Source of the DNA: Candolleomyces eurysporus
Taxonomy: Eukaryota > Basidiomycota > Agaricomycetes > Agaricales > Psathyrellaceae
Assembly (NCBI GenBank): GCA_027579435.1
Contig: JANBPK010001380.1
Span: 1-18,090 of the forward strand
Reading direction: 5' to 3'
Length of the DNA stretch: 18,090 nucleotides
The position numbers were made by a program, and so were the translations under genes. Position 1 is the first letter of the stretch. Each line of letters starts with the position of its first letter. The notes under the pieces were generated by a model. It saw only the letters and a program-made list of their open reading frames with translations. It was not told the DNA's origin and did not search any database. Of the stretch, positions 1 through 9,070 are shown piece after piece.

Positions 1-3000
1 GTTCCCCACGCCCATGGCGCTGAGACTGCCCCCCCCTCGACACCCGCCAACAACCTCCAAGAGACCGTGTCCCCCNGTTCAACCCCAGGCAACCCTTGCT
101 TCAGTTGCTACCGACGATGACGACACTCTTTTGCAGAAGACTGCGCCCGCCTCCGCTGCCTCGGCGCCCGTTGTCGCTGCGGAGCAAGTCGGCGCTCACA
201 ATATGCAGGAAGCCCCTGAAGGTCCGCCCCGCTCCTGCCCCTGGGATGGCTCACAGCGCCGTGAAGGAGTCGACGCCTGCTACGAATTCCTCTAAGCTCT
301 GGGCCCTCGCGAAAGGGACATTCAAGACTGCGCTGGGTATCGCGGCAACTCTCGCTCCTGAGCCGTTCAAAGGTCCAGCTGAAGCATTGCTGAAAGTGGT
401 GGATGTTGTCGAGGTATGCGTACCTTCTACTTGGTTTCGTGCATGTCATTCAAACGTTATATAGAAGGCCGATTCAAACAAGGAAGAAGTGGAGATTCTG
501 GAGAAACGTTGCGACCTCCTAGGCTCGAGCATTGTCAATGTTGTCAGCGGAAAGGATACAAACCTCCTGTCGGAGGATCTGAAGAATAGCATCGGCCGTC
601 TTGTGGTGTACGTATCTTCTTTCGATACTTGGTACAACATTGAGTGACCTTCTGGCCACAGGGGGATACAGGACACTTTGAAGGTCATGATCAAGGAAAA
701 GTCGACAGGATTAGCGGCGTACGTGCTGGTGGAGGATGATGTCGGGGTTCTCAAGAACGCAAACAAGAAACTCGACGAACTCTTGCAATGCTTTTGGGTA
801 CGCTCCTCATAGGCCTCACATCTTTGCAGTAACAGCTCACGCGTGCATGACAGATCGAAAATCACATCGCGGGGACGATTGTCTTGAGCAATATCCTTGC
901 CACTGTTCAAGAGCAGGCGGAATGGATGCAGGGTCTCTCTACACTTGACAAACACTTCGAGGTCTGTTCTCCATGCACGTTTGTCAATGGTCGTTTTCAT
1001 TAACTGGACAATCAGAATGCGACTCTTAACCAGCTCAAGTGGGTTCCTGGTGCTGCATATGACTCACAGGAGGTTGCGGACAAGGTTGTGTCCTGCTTCG
1101 AAGGTACCCGCTCCACGCTGTTGGCTAATGTCGGGCGCTGGATGAGTGGTTCTACCTCTGATGGCCACCCTCCACTCTATGTTCTCGATGGGATCGCTGG
1201 GATTGGCAAGTCTACTGTGGCCATAACTGTAGCAGAGCGTGCGGCCGGCATCAACTCTCTTGGGGCAACCTTCTTTTTCTCTCGAGATCAGGAGGGCCGT
1301 AAAAGCTCTTTAGGCTTTGTGCATACTGTTGCATACCAACTTGCTTGGTATGATGCATCTTATGGTACAGCTATTGCAGGAGCCATCACCAGTAATCCTG
1401 AGGCTCTGAGCAAGGTTCTCACTCAGCAGTTTGACTTGCTTGTCACCAAGCCACTCTGTCCACTGCTTGAGCAAAGAATAACTCCACTTGTTCTTGTCTT
1501 TGATGCTTTGGATGAATGCATTGAAGGCAAGGGTGCATTAGCAATCCTGAATCTTATCATATGCTCAGTCTCTCAGTTGCCAAATGTCAAGGTATTTCTT
1601 ACCAGCCGTCCAGAGCTAGGACTGAGAACAAAGTATATGGGCACAAAAGAGGCAAATGTCTTCCATCTTCAGGATATAGAAGACCTGATAGTTGAGCAGG
1701 ATATTTCTCTATATGTGAATCATTCTTTGTCCTCAGTCCAAATGCAGGAAGCTCTAGGGGACTCATACCATCCTTCCTGGCAACCAAGAGCAGAGGACAA
1801 GGCTAAACTTGCCAAGCTATCTGGGAAACTCTTTATCTTTGCATCCACTGCCATCAAATTTATACTTGATGAACAATACCAAGATCCTCTAGGTCAACTT
1901 GCCCAAATTTTGGATTTGCAGTCCAAGAATTCTAGTCCAATATCTCAATTGGATGATTTATATCTTAATGTACTCAAATCTGCAAAGCCTGCTGGAGAGG
2001 CAAAAACCTGGCTCAGCAGATTCCAAAAGATTGTTGGTGCTATTCTAGCTATCCAGGTTCCTCTTTCTGCCCTGATTTTAGAAAAACTATTAGATCAGGG
2101 AGAAGGTACAGTTCAAGCTGCTTTGGCCAACTTGCATTCCATTCTTGCTCCACTGGGTAAAGGCCCTACCCTCACATACAAGGTCCATCACAAATCTTTT
2201 CCAGACTTTATCACTAGCTCCTTTTGTCCTGCTGAATTCCAAATTTTGGAAAAGGAGCAGCATTTGGAATTGGCAAAGTGTTGCCTAAAAGTGATGAACA
2301 GGCAACTCAAGTTCAACATTTGCCAAGTGTCTGTGCCCTCTGAGGATCAATACAAAGACCTGGATGACTTGCTCAAAGAAGGCCTGACTACAGACCGCAT
2401 CTCCAAAGAGTTGGAATATGCAGTGTGCTACTGGGCTAACCACCTTGGCAAACTGGAGGAAATGGACTCAGATCTAATTGCCTTGTTGGGGGAATTCTCA
2501 AAGAAACATCTAATGCATTGGCTTGAAGTATTGGCCTACATCAAACAGCTGGACATAGCATACACTATGCTGAAAACAACCTTGGCAAAATTGGTATGTC
2601 AACTCTAGATGATGAGCATTGTCTGATATTTACTAAAATATATCACAATAACTGTAGAAGGATCATGATAGCTCAGAGTCATTGAAACTGACCATTCAAG
2701 ATAGCCAGAGATTTCTTTTGCTGAACTCTAGTATTATCAGGAGGGCACCTTTGCATATATATTGGTCTTGCATACCTCTGGCACCAAAGCAAACAACTAT
2801 CCAGGGAATGTATCAGGAGCAAAAGGATCAAGTACATGTTACAAATGGAGATACAACATGGCCAATGGAGCTTGCAGTTTTGCAGGGCCATACAAGCCCT
2901 GTAAACATTGTTGCCTTCTCACCTGATGGGCAAAGGCTGGCATCTGCATCAAATGATAGCACAGTGTGCCTGTGGGACAGCCAAGCAGGAACCCTTCTTG

Positions 3001-3781
3001 CCACTCTTAAAGGCCATTCTGATTGGGTAAACAGTGTTGCCTTNTCACCTGATGGGACAAGGCTGGCATCTGCATCAGATGACAGACAGTGTGCTTATGG
3101 GACAGCCAAGCAGGAACCCTTCTTGCCACTCTTGAAGGCCATTCTTACAGGGTAGCTAGTGTTGCCTTCTCACCTGATGGGCAAAGGCTGGCCTCTGCAT
3201 CACATGATGGGACAGTGTGCCTGTGGAACAACCACACAGGAATTCTTCTTGCCACTCTTCAGGGCCATTCTCAGAGGATAAACAGTGTTACCTTCTCACC
3301 TGATGGGAAAATGCTGGCAGGTGCATCAGATAACAGCACAGTGTGCCTATGGGACAGCCAGACAGGAAATCTTTCTGCCACTTTTGAAGGCCATTCTTCC
3401 TGGGTAAACGGTGTTGCTTTCTCCCCTGATGGAAAAAGGCTGGCATCCACATCAAATGACAATACAGTGCACCTATGGGACAGCCAAACAGGAACCCTTC
3501 TTGGCACTCTTCAGGGTGAAATTTTTGGCATCATTTTTGAAGACTTTTCAACTTTTCATGCAAATCTCATGAAACACAACCCCTCTGTTTCTGGGCTAGT
3601 CACAGTCAAACTCACTGGCCAGCCTTTGTCAGCAACTGCCATTCCAATTTGCTGGTTTCCTTCAAGTTGGTCTGTTTTCAGTGTATCTTTTAATTTTACA
3701 TTTTCACTTGCAGCTGTTGGATGTGGAAATGGAAGGGTTTATATTCTTGATGTTTCCAAAAGGCTGAAGGATCATAATTAA
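1..3781 (+). CDS. NLR-like NACHT-WD40 protein, copy A (5' partial, frame-disrupted)
   Basis: STAND/NLR-type protein, cut by the left edge. Exons inferred from splice signals and alignment with the paralogue at 9071-13226: <1-413, 465-607, 662-797, 854-961, 1016-2593, 2658-3781. Introns are 51, 54, 56, 54 and 64 bp, all GT-AG. Order of parts: disordered linker; helical N-terminal segment (exons 1-4) containing [18 protein letters not shown], which resembles MLKL/HeLo-like bundles; NACHT with Walker [10 protein letters not shown] (near 1195) and Walker [12 protein letters not shown] (near 1490), then [18 protein letters not shown] in the winged-helix region; five WD40 units; conserved tail ending at TAA 3779-3781. 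Three frame breaks are visible against copy B: an extra base at N76, an extra C near 226 and a missing base near 3083. It is therefore a pseudogene or a poorly sequenced gene. The family is sure; the function (non-self or stress sensing leading to cell death) is inferred from relatives. Confidence 0.85.
2880..3508 (+). repeat. WD40 array of copy A: five 126-bp units (one 125 bp)
   Basis: Units start at 2880, 3006, 3131, 3257 and 3383. Each encodes a 42-residue WD40 blade with the core GHS...VAFSPDG...LAS.S.D.TV.LWDSQ.G. Unit 2 is 125 bp because one base is missing in the GAT GAC (A)AG ACA stretch near 3083, which shifts the reading frame. Units are nearly identical in DNA and differ mainly at residues after GHS and around the second D/N-rich turn. 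This is the high-identity WD40 type described in fungal HET-D/E/R STAND proteins, where unit number changes by recombination. Confidence 0.9.
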
Positions 3782-4670
3782 TGTCTTAGATTTACACCCC
3801 ACATATCATTGTCACTATAATACTATTACTTCTCTCAACTCTTTGTATGTCCAGCATTTATTGTATATTACCATACCAGTCCTTGCCATGTGTTGAATGT
3901 TGAGCAACTTAATCAAGAATATCACTAAGTACATCTAACAATAATTCAATCAATGTATTCAATTACAGTTTGTGTGTATTGTAGAGTGCAAGACTGTTGA
4001 TAAACCAACAAGGCTGCTACATTTGTATGTACTGTTGATACTGACAAAAGGTTGCACACTGGTAGACTATAAGCCCAAAAAGAGTCAAAGAATAGCCCAA
4101 AGATCTGGCAGTTCAGGGATCTGGCACTTGAGGTTGACAAATATGTACCCAAGTAATGTAAATACATAGGCACTGAAATTCTAGTCCCTTGGTTGTTGAG
4201 GCTTGAATAAATGCCATTGCAAGTCATCAGGAAATCAACAAAATACTTTTGCTCTTTCCAAGTCTTTTTTGCTTTTTGTTCCATTCCCCTGTCAAATTTG
4301 GCTTAGCCTTTTGCTCAAAATACCAACTTGTCAACTTTTGACTTTTGAGCTTTTTCAGCTTGAGGGCATGTGAGAGCATTCAAAAGCGCTCAAAGAAAAT
4401 GTTATGTTTACTGATGTAGGTGAATCAAACAAGAAGGCAAGAGGAGCCCTACAAGTATTTTTACAATTGACACTTCTAAAATGCCTCAAATGACTTTCAG
4501 CAGTTAGATCTAGCACCATTTGACCTTTTAATTTAGGAGGTTCCTGGTCTGATTCTGTCATAACCCAATTACTTTTAGTTCCTGCATAGTCATTTCTACA
4601 TACAGCTTTTACAGTGGACCTGTGTAGTCTAGTGTTTGCTGCTCGTATCAACCGATAGTCATCCATAATC
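3782..4670. other. AT-rich, CpG-poor 3' flank of copy A; no gene seen
   Basis: The first ~120 bases resemble the 3' flank of copy B (the TTTGTATGTCCAGCATTTAT stretch matches TTGTACATGTAGTATTTGTT), so the duplication includes the 3' untranslated region. The AATAAA present after copy B is not preserved here. Beyond about 3910 I see no similarity to anything else in the window. Open frames on either strand are short and match no family I recognise. CpG dinucleotides are nearly absent until about 4640. Confidence 0.5.
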
Positions 4671-4884
4671 ATTCCCTCTCCTTCATATTTTTACAAGCCG
4701 GTATTTTCCCCTACCATAGAGCCGGAAATCCGAAATCCAAGTGTTGGAAAGGGTCATTTTTTCCCGCACTTCGAGCCTAAAATTTCAAGGCCTATGGGAC
4801 ACGATTCCTGCGCCTGGGTACCGGAAATTCCAGGCCTCTGACCAATGAATCTTCGGCCACTAATCTGCGTATTCCCTAGGCCTC
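4671..4884. other. Junction region, composition change; no gene seen
   Basis: The sequence changes within a few tens of bases from AT-rich, CpG-poor DNA to GC- and CpG-rich DNA that runs into the ATP-citrate lyase fragment. A short motif, CCGGAAAT(T)CC, occurs twice (near 4722 and 4820). No terminal repeats or target duplication were found, so the cause of the junction is unknown. Confidence 0.35.
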
Positions 4885-6600
4885 CAATGTCCCAGTGGCC
4901 TCGAGGTTGCTGTTGGCCATACTGCCAGCATGACCGAACTGAACCTCATTGGTGAGCATTTTGGCACAGGCACCTTTGGCCAAGGCGACGATGGGCGTCC
5001 TTCCTTATGGCCTGGATAATGCGGTACTCTTTCTATACCACCAACTTCATCGAAGGGGACGAGCATCTTGGACTCGAAGGCAGTTTCGTAGCGGAGGAGA
5101 TGGTCGATGAAGGGTGGTTCCGGGGAAGCGGTCACTGCCGATGGCGATTCCCTCGTAGGTGAGGATGGTGAGGATGTTGTGCTCGTTAGACGTACCGCCC
5201 GACTTGGAGACGTAGCCGACAGAGCTAGGGCGGTAGAGCTTGGAAGCGACGATGTTATCCATCATCCTGCAAGAGATTAATCAGTAATTGCGAGCAAAAA
5301 AAGCAAAAGAACATACCCTCTGGAGTTGCCAATCCTAGAGTAGCCAGGCTTGATACCACCGACAGCGCCGGGACTGTTGGTGAGGATACCCCCGCGAGCA
5401 GCGATGGTGTCGGAGTCGGCACCACCATCGGCAACCATGCTCCAGATGCAGCCTTCCGGGTTCAAGACAGCGAGACTTGGGGGAAGGGCCTGTAGAAGCA
5501 CCAAGCTTCTGGATGCAGGCTTCCTAGGTGGAGATCACGACCGAAAGGAGCGGGCCAGGCTTAGCAAACTCGGTTAGACGCGAACGTTGTAATAACTGGA
5601 GGCATAACTTACTATAAGTGGTCCACGGTCAGTGTTGACCTTGGCAGCAGCATCGTAGACGGTCAAGTCACAACCAGCGACCTCCTTAGGGCCACGGATG
5701 CTCTCCGCGGTCTGGTTGAGCTTGGCGGCTAGATCGAGGTAGCAAACGTGAAGCTGCCCGCCATTGACAGCATCGGAGATGACGAGGGGTTGGTATCGGG
5801 GTAAGCGAAGTGGAGGTCGACGTAAATGCTGTAGCGATGAGTGAGGAAGTCCACGAGAGCGTCCTTCTTCCCTGCGGGGACATAGGCGTCGGCCATGGTT
5901 TCGCGTGAAGCCTCCGTGACAGGGATGTTGAGAGTCAGGGCCTTGATGCCGACGTAACCAATGCCCACACCACCTTCATAGGTGAAGAGGACCGAGTTGC
6001 ATCTCGCTTGGTGACGAAGAAGACATGATATTTGGTGTTGGAGGGCTGCAGGAAGAAGGGTTCTACGATGAAGATATTGAGGGTACCGGTGATCGATTCA
6101 GCCTGTATGGCTGAAAGTTTGATCAGTACCGAGAAAGAAGACAACGAGGAGCAGCTAATAAAAGTGAATGCGGAAGGTCGACCACGTCAACACAATAGCT
6201 CCTGGTCATCTGTCATGAGTCTGATAGCCCCACGCCTCATTACGCGACCAAAGGGGAGTGTGTCCCATATACACGTTTTGTCGACCAGAAAGCGACCAGA
6301 TAGCGAGGAGAATACGAACAGGGAGCTCACCTTTTGGGGCTTACCCGCTCGTGCGGCCTTCGCCTCGTCCATATCTTTTCGAGTACCGACGTACCAGCCC
6401 TTCCTCGATGGGCTGACCGGGGCTTTGCGACGAGTTCCTTGGTGAACACCAAGCTTTGGGAGCTGCGAGTCGGCGGGCGATGGTGTTCGTCTCGGGATCC
6501 CAGGAGATCTAGATGACCTTTGCGGTGGGGTACGAGAAGTTGGTCTTCATCGTCGCGTGCAAGGTGGGGGATATTTCCTTGTAAGCATCGAAGTTATTTT
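4885..6600 (-). pseudogene. ATP-citrate lyase pseudogene, internally deleted
   Basis: The intact enzyme makes cytosolic acetyl-CoA and oxaloacetate from citrate, CoA and ATP. Family-typical pieces appear in order on the minus strand: KTNFSYPTAKV and SWDPETNTI (6450-6570), VFTKELVAKP (near 6430), DEAKAARAGKPQKV (6331-6372), GTLNIFIVEPF (near 6080), KKDALVDFLTHRYSIYVDLH (near 5840), AAKLNQTAESIRGPK (5690-5730), FGRDL and EACIQKLGASTG (5500-5550), NPEGCIWSMVA (near 5450), then directly GGIKPGYSRIGNSRG (near 5340), [20 protein letters not shown] (5205-5265), FIDHLLRYE (near 5100) and EVQFGHAGSMANSNLEAT (near 4925). Roughly 300 residues between DTIAA and the GGIKPG region are missing, and several frameshifts and stops occur. 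Introns remain, for example 5267-5316 (GTATGT...TTGCAG) and about 6103-6330, so this is a DNA-level duplicate and not a processed copy. Both halves on one strand indicate the single-chain form of the enzyme, as in basidiomycetes and animals. Confidence 0.88.
5267..5316 (-). other. Retained 50-bp intron in the ATP-citrate lyase pseudogene
   Basis: On the minus strand the donor GTATGT (5316-5311) follows GNSRG and the acceptor CTTGCAG ends at 5267. Splicing would join GNSRG to MMDNIVASK in frame, as expected for this enzyme. It shows that the fragment did not arise from an mRNA. Confidence 0.75.
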
Positions 6601-7344
6601 GTCTGCCTAGGTTGACCGTGAACACGAATGACGGGAGCGGTAATGCTGGAGATGACATGGAAATGAGACTCGAGAGATGTAGGCAGATTCCGACCCACTT
6701 ACATGGGTGGTACCACAGATATTCCATGTAGCGAAGATTGGAGGAGTATAGGCTCTCCGTGCGTTTGTCACCCTGCGAAGAACGATGAGGTCTGGTTGTT
6801 GCGTGAACAAGGACGTGGACTCACTGCCGCTGCTGTGGTCCAATGAGGGTTTGGACACGTTGTTAGGGGATGGCAATGCTCGATTTTGAAGGGTAATTGC
6901 GGCTTCTGAATCAACCACCTTGCCGGCGTTGACCCCATGTGTCCGATCGAGCATTCGCTAATGGGTGAGGTGAAAGGACACCGGTAATGCGCTATATGGC
7001 TTTGGGTTCTCGATTAGGGTCACAGAGGAAAGGCAAGGGAAACTAGACGCACCTGGTTATCCAATGCCTGGGACCCTTCTACGCTTGAGACGGTGGTCGT
7101 AGGATGAATATCAATCGGTGAGTGACGCCTATGTGCTCGGCTGTTGCCGGCGGCTCGGACTCAACATCGCACCTCCTCTTCCACCTTCCACTGACGTTTT
7201 TCTGATGTCGTATCAAGGTGCGTGAAATCCCCCATCATTTGCTCTCTGAGAAACTTCTCGTTCTCCAGATAACGTTTTTTGGATCTCGTAGCTGGGACCT
7301 CGAAGTAGCGGATTGGCCCGGGTCCCAGAGTCCTCCAGCCATGT
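6601..7344. other. Intergenic stretch between ATP-citrate lyase fragment and unidentified gene
   Basis: This lies upstream of the pseudogene (minus strand) and upstream of the plus-strand candidate at 7345. It is CpG-rich and not repetitive. Open frames here (for example minus 6607-6954) have no domain I recognise and no neighbouring splice pattern that extends them. It may hold the old promoters of both flanking genes, but I cannot point to a specific element. Confidence 0.3.
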
Positions 7345-8480
7345 ATGCTCAACTTTGGGAACAAAAGCCTGAGCAAGTTTGCCACAAGCAACCGCTGTGC
7401 AGCCTCTATCCGACATCGCTCTTACCTCATCCGCCGTCTTCGTTCGAACATACCATCAACGAGACGCTCTTGCCTCAGCACCCTCCTTCTGGGGGTCGAT
7501 GAGTCCGCCACCTCCGTCTTTTCCAATGCTCCCTTGCTTGTTGGAGGTTTCTCCGGGAGCGAATGTCTAAAGCAAGGTGTCGAGGTAAGGCTTATCGTGT
7601 TGTATTCTGGGGAATGATATATATACTGACTCTTGGATTTTGCAGCAACGATTCGTCAAACGAATCCTATCCGCCGCTCATCCTCCTGATGCGGAGGCTG
7701 CAACGTCGTGCTGCTGCGCGGTACGGGTTGGCGGAAAGGTGTCTGGCGTCGACTTTGATTCGTCCGAGGCTGTATATCATGAAGGTGCGGAGATCTCGAT
7801 TTTTGGTCAATCGTAGGGCTTGGCTCACTTTGTGAATAGGTCAGGTTGCGGACGGAACGGGAAAATTGACCGAAGAGGCCTGCTAGTATCAAACATGACG
7901 ATCTGGGTGTTGCGATTCGTAAGAATCGGTATTTTCGTTTCATTTCTATGCTCCTGTGGGTCATTGAAGTGTTGTGTAGGTTGGTATGCCTTGTGTCGAA
8001 GGGTGCCATTATTAGGAAAGGGTGGGTCGTTCCTATCACTATATCGAGTTCGTTTTCAGGCAACGTCTTATGACAAAGCACTGGCGAATCTAGTAATCTC
8101 TCTTATTCGCAAACTCTCTCGATCACCGTGCGGTACGTCAAATTTCTCCCTATCGCGACCTATGCACCCTCAACTAAACGCTGCGGTAGCCATAGACTCC
8201 GGTTCCGTCGCTACCCTTCACGCCAACGACTCAGACAAAACCATTGAACTGTGGACCTTACCTCTCTGCCTACCTTCCAACAGAACGCGGCCCCTGCGAT
8301 TACGTCTGGTTCTTATCCCGAGTTTGAACTTGGGCTGGAGCTGGATAGAGTGGAGGTTCGAGGAATGGGCAGGAGTGGGGAGGGTGCGTTTTCTTCTTTG
8401 ACTGTCTGTTCTTTTTTCCTCGCGAAGCTGACAATTTGTTCGCGTAGGGTCACGTTCGACTTCCTAGGACAAGGTACCTC
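7345..8480 (+). pseudogene. Unidentified, probably decayed multi-exon gene with presequence-like N terminus
   Basis: I do not recognise the protein. Exon 1 (7345-7584) encodes about 80 residues starting MLNFGNKSLSKFATSNR, rich in Arg and Ser and poor in acidic residues, like a mitochondrial targeting sequence. Intron 1 (7585-7645) is convincing: GAG|GTAAGG, a CTGAC branch site and TTTTGCAG. Exon 2 reads QRFVKRILSAAHPPDAEAA and onward. A second intron (7785-7839, GTGCGG...AATAG) would join it to YHEGQVADGTGKLTEEAC, followed by TAG at 7884. Further intron-like blocks follow: 7919-7979 (GTAAGA...GTGTAG), then GTGGGT...TTTTCAG ending near 8058 and GTGCGT...CGCGTAG ending near 8447. Short coherent stretches such as SYDKALANLVISLIRKLSR lie between them in shifting frames. 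The run of intron signals suggests a real gene, and the in-frame stop and frame changes suggest decay. The 3' end is unclear. Confidence 0.4.
7585..7645 (+). other. 61-bp intron of the unidentified gene
   Basis: Donor GTAAGG after GAG, branch-like TACTGACTC 18-20 bases before the acceptor TTTTGCAG. Size and all three signals fit basidiomycete introns. It is the best single piece of evidence for a plus-strand gene here. Confidence 0.6.
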
Positions 8481-8677
8481 AGGCTCGGCATCCTTAACTC
8501 TTGTGGATTGGGCGTTTGATTCAGTTTTCTTGCCGATTGGAGGTTCAATACTCATATGTTTTTATGTTTTATCTACCATTTACATGCAGTCTCGTTGTCT
8601 GTGCATAAGAACGATTTTAAGCATCCAGATTATTTTGGGGGTATATCGACTCTGGGCCTACGATGCGTCGGCCGAGC

Positions 8678-8922
8678 TACAGCTAATTCATTATCGATAG
8701 ACCAGATTGCGCCGCGCTCCCCTTTTGATATTTGTTTAGTTGTGGAGCATACAAACAAACAGGATGCCCAAATCTGGCGAGGGCNAGTCGATATCAACCG
8801 CCACCTCCCTCACCGTAAGCACTATGGGTTTGTTTGGTTGCCTACGCCACTGCTCCACAACTAAACAAATATCAAGAGGGGAGCGCGGCGCAATCTGGTC
8901 TATCGATAATGAATTAGCTGTA
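8678..8922. repeat. Long near-perfect inverted repeat (72-bp arms, 101-bp spacer)
   Basis: The left arm 8678-8749 and right arm 8851-8922 are reverse complements at 71 of 72 positions (one T/C difference near 8724). The arms begin TACAGCTAATTC and end GTTGTGGAGCA. The spacer 8750-8850 contains one N (8785) and a weaker pair, AAACAAAC against GTTTGTTT, so the fold may extend inward. Outside the arms, CTCTGGGC (8650-8657) and its complement GCCCAGAG (8925-8932) also face each other at unequal distances. No clear target duplication was found. It could be a foldback or MITE-type element, or a hairpin left by rearrangement. It lies about 150 bp upstream of the start of NLR copy B. Confidence 0.85.
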
Positions 8923-9070
8923 ACGCCCAGAGTTAGTCGCGGCCCGGGATGCTCACCAATGATCTGATCAGCCTCGAGGCTCTCACCGCAGCTTGATCTT
9001 GGACCACCATCCACTGTCGACACTTTGCGATCTAACCGAGCTTTTCGAACTAATCAACCAACAAACCGAT

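Noticed and set aside
2880..3508. Regular repeats resembling a CRISPR-like or satellite array
   Set aside because: The 126-bp period equals 42 codons and every unit encodes a WD40 blade inside a long open frame.
3946..4672. Minus-strand open frames of 105-112 codons downstream of copy A
   Set aside because: AT-rich flank, no recognisable domain, no intron pattern, no counterpart after copy B.
8651..8945. Extension of the inverted repeat to GGGCC-type termini with a target duplication
   Set aside because: GGGCC faces GGCCC at about the right distance, but the sequence between them and the arms matches poorly and no flanking direct repeat is seen.
8556..9023. Open frames on both strands in the inverted repeat, sharing TANSLSIDQIAPRSP
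   Set aside because: The shared peptide arises because the arms are reverse complements; no start context or domain.
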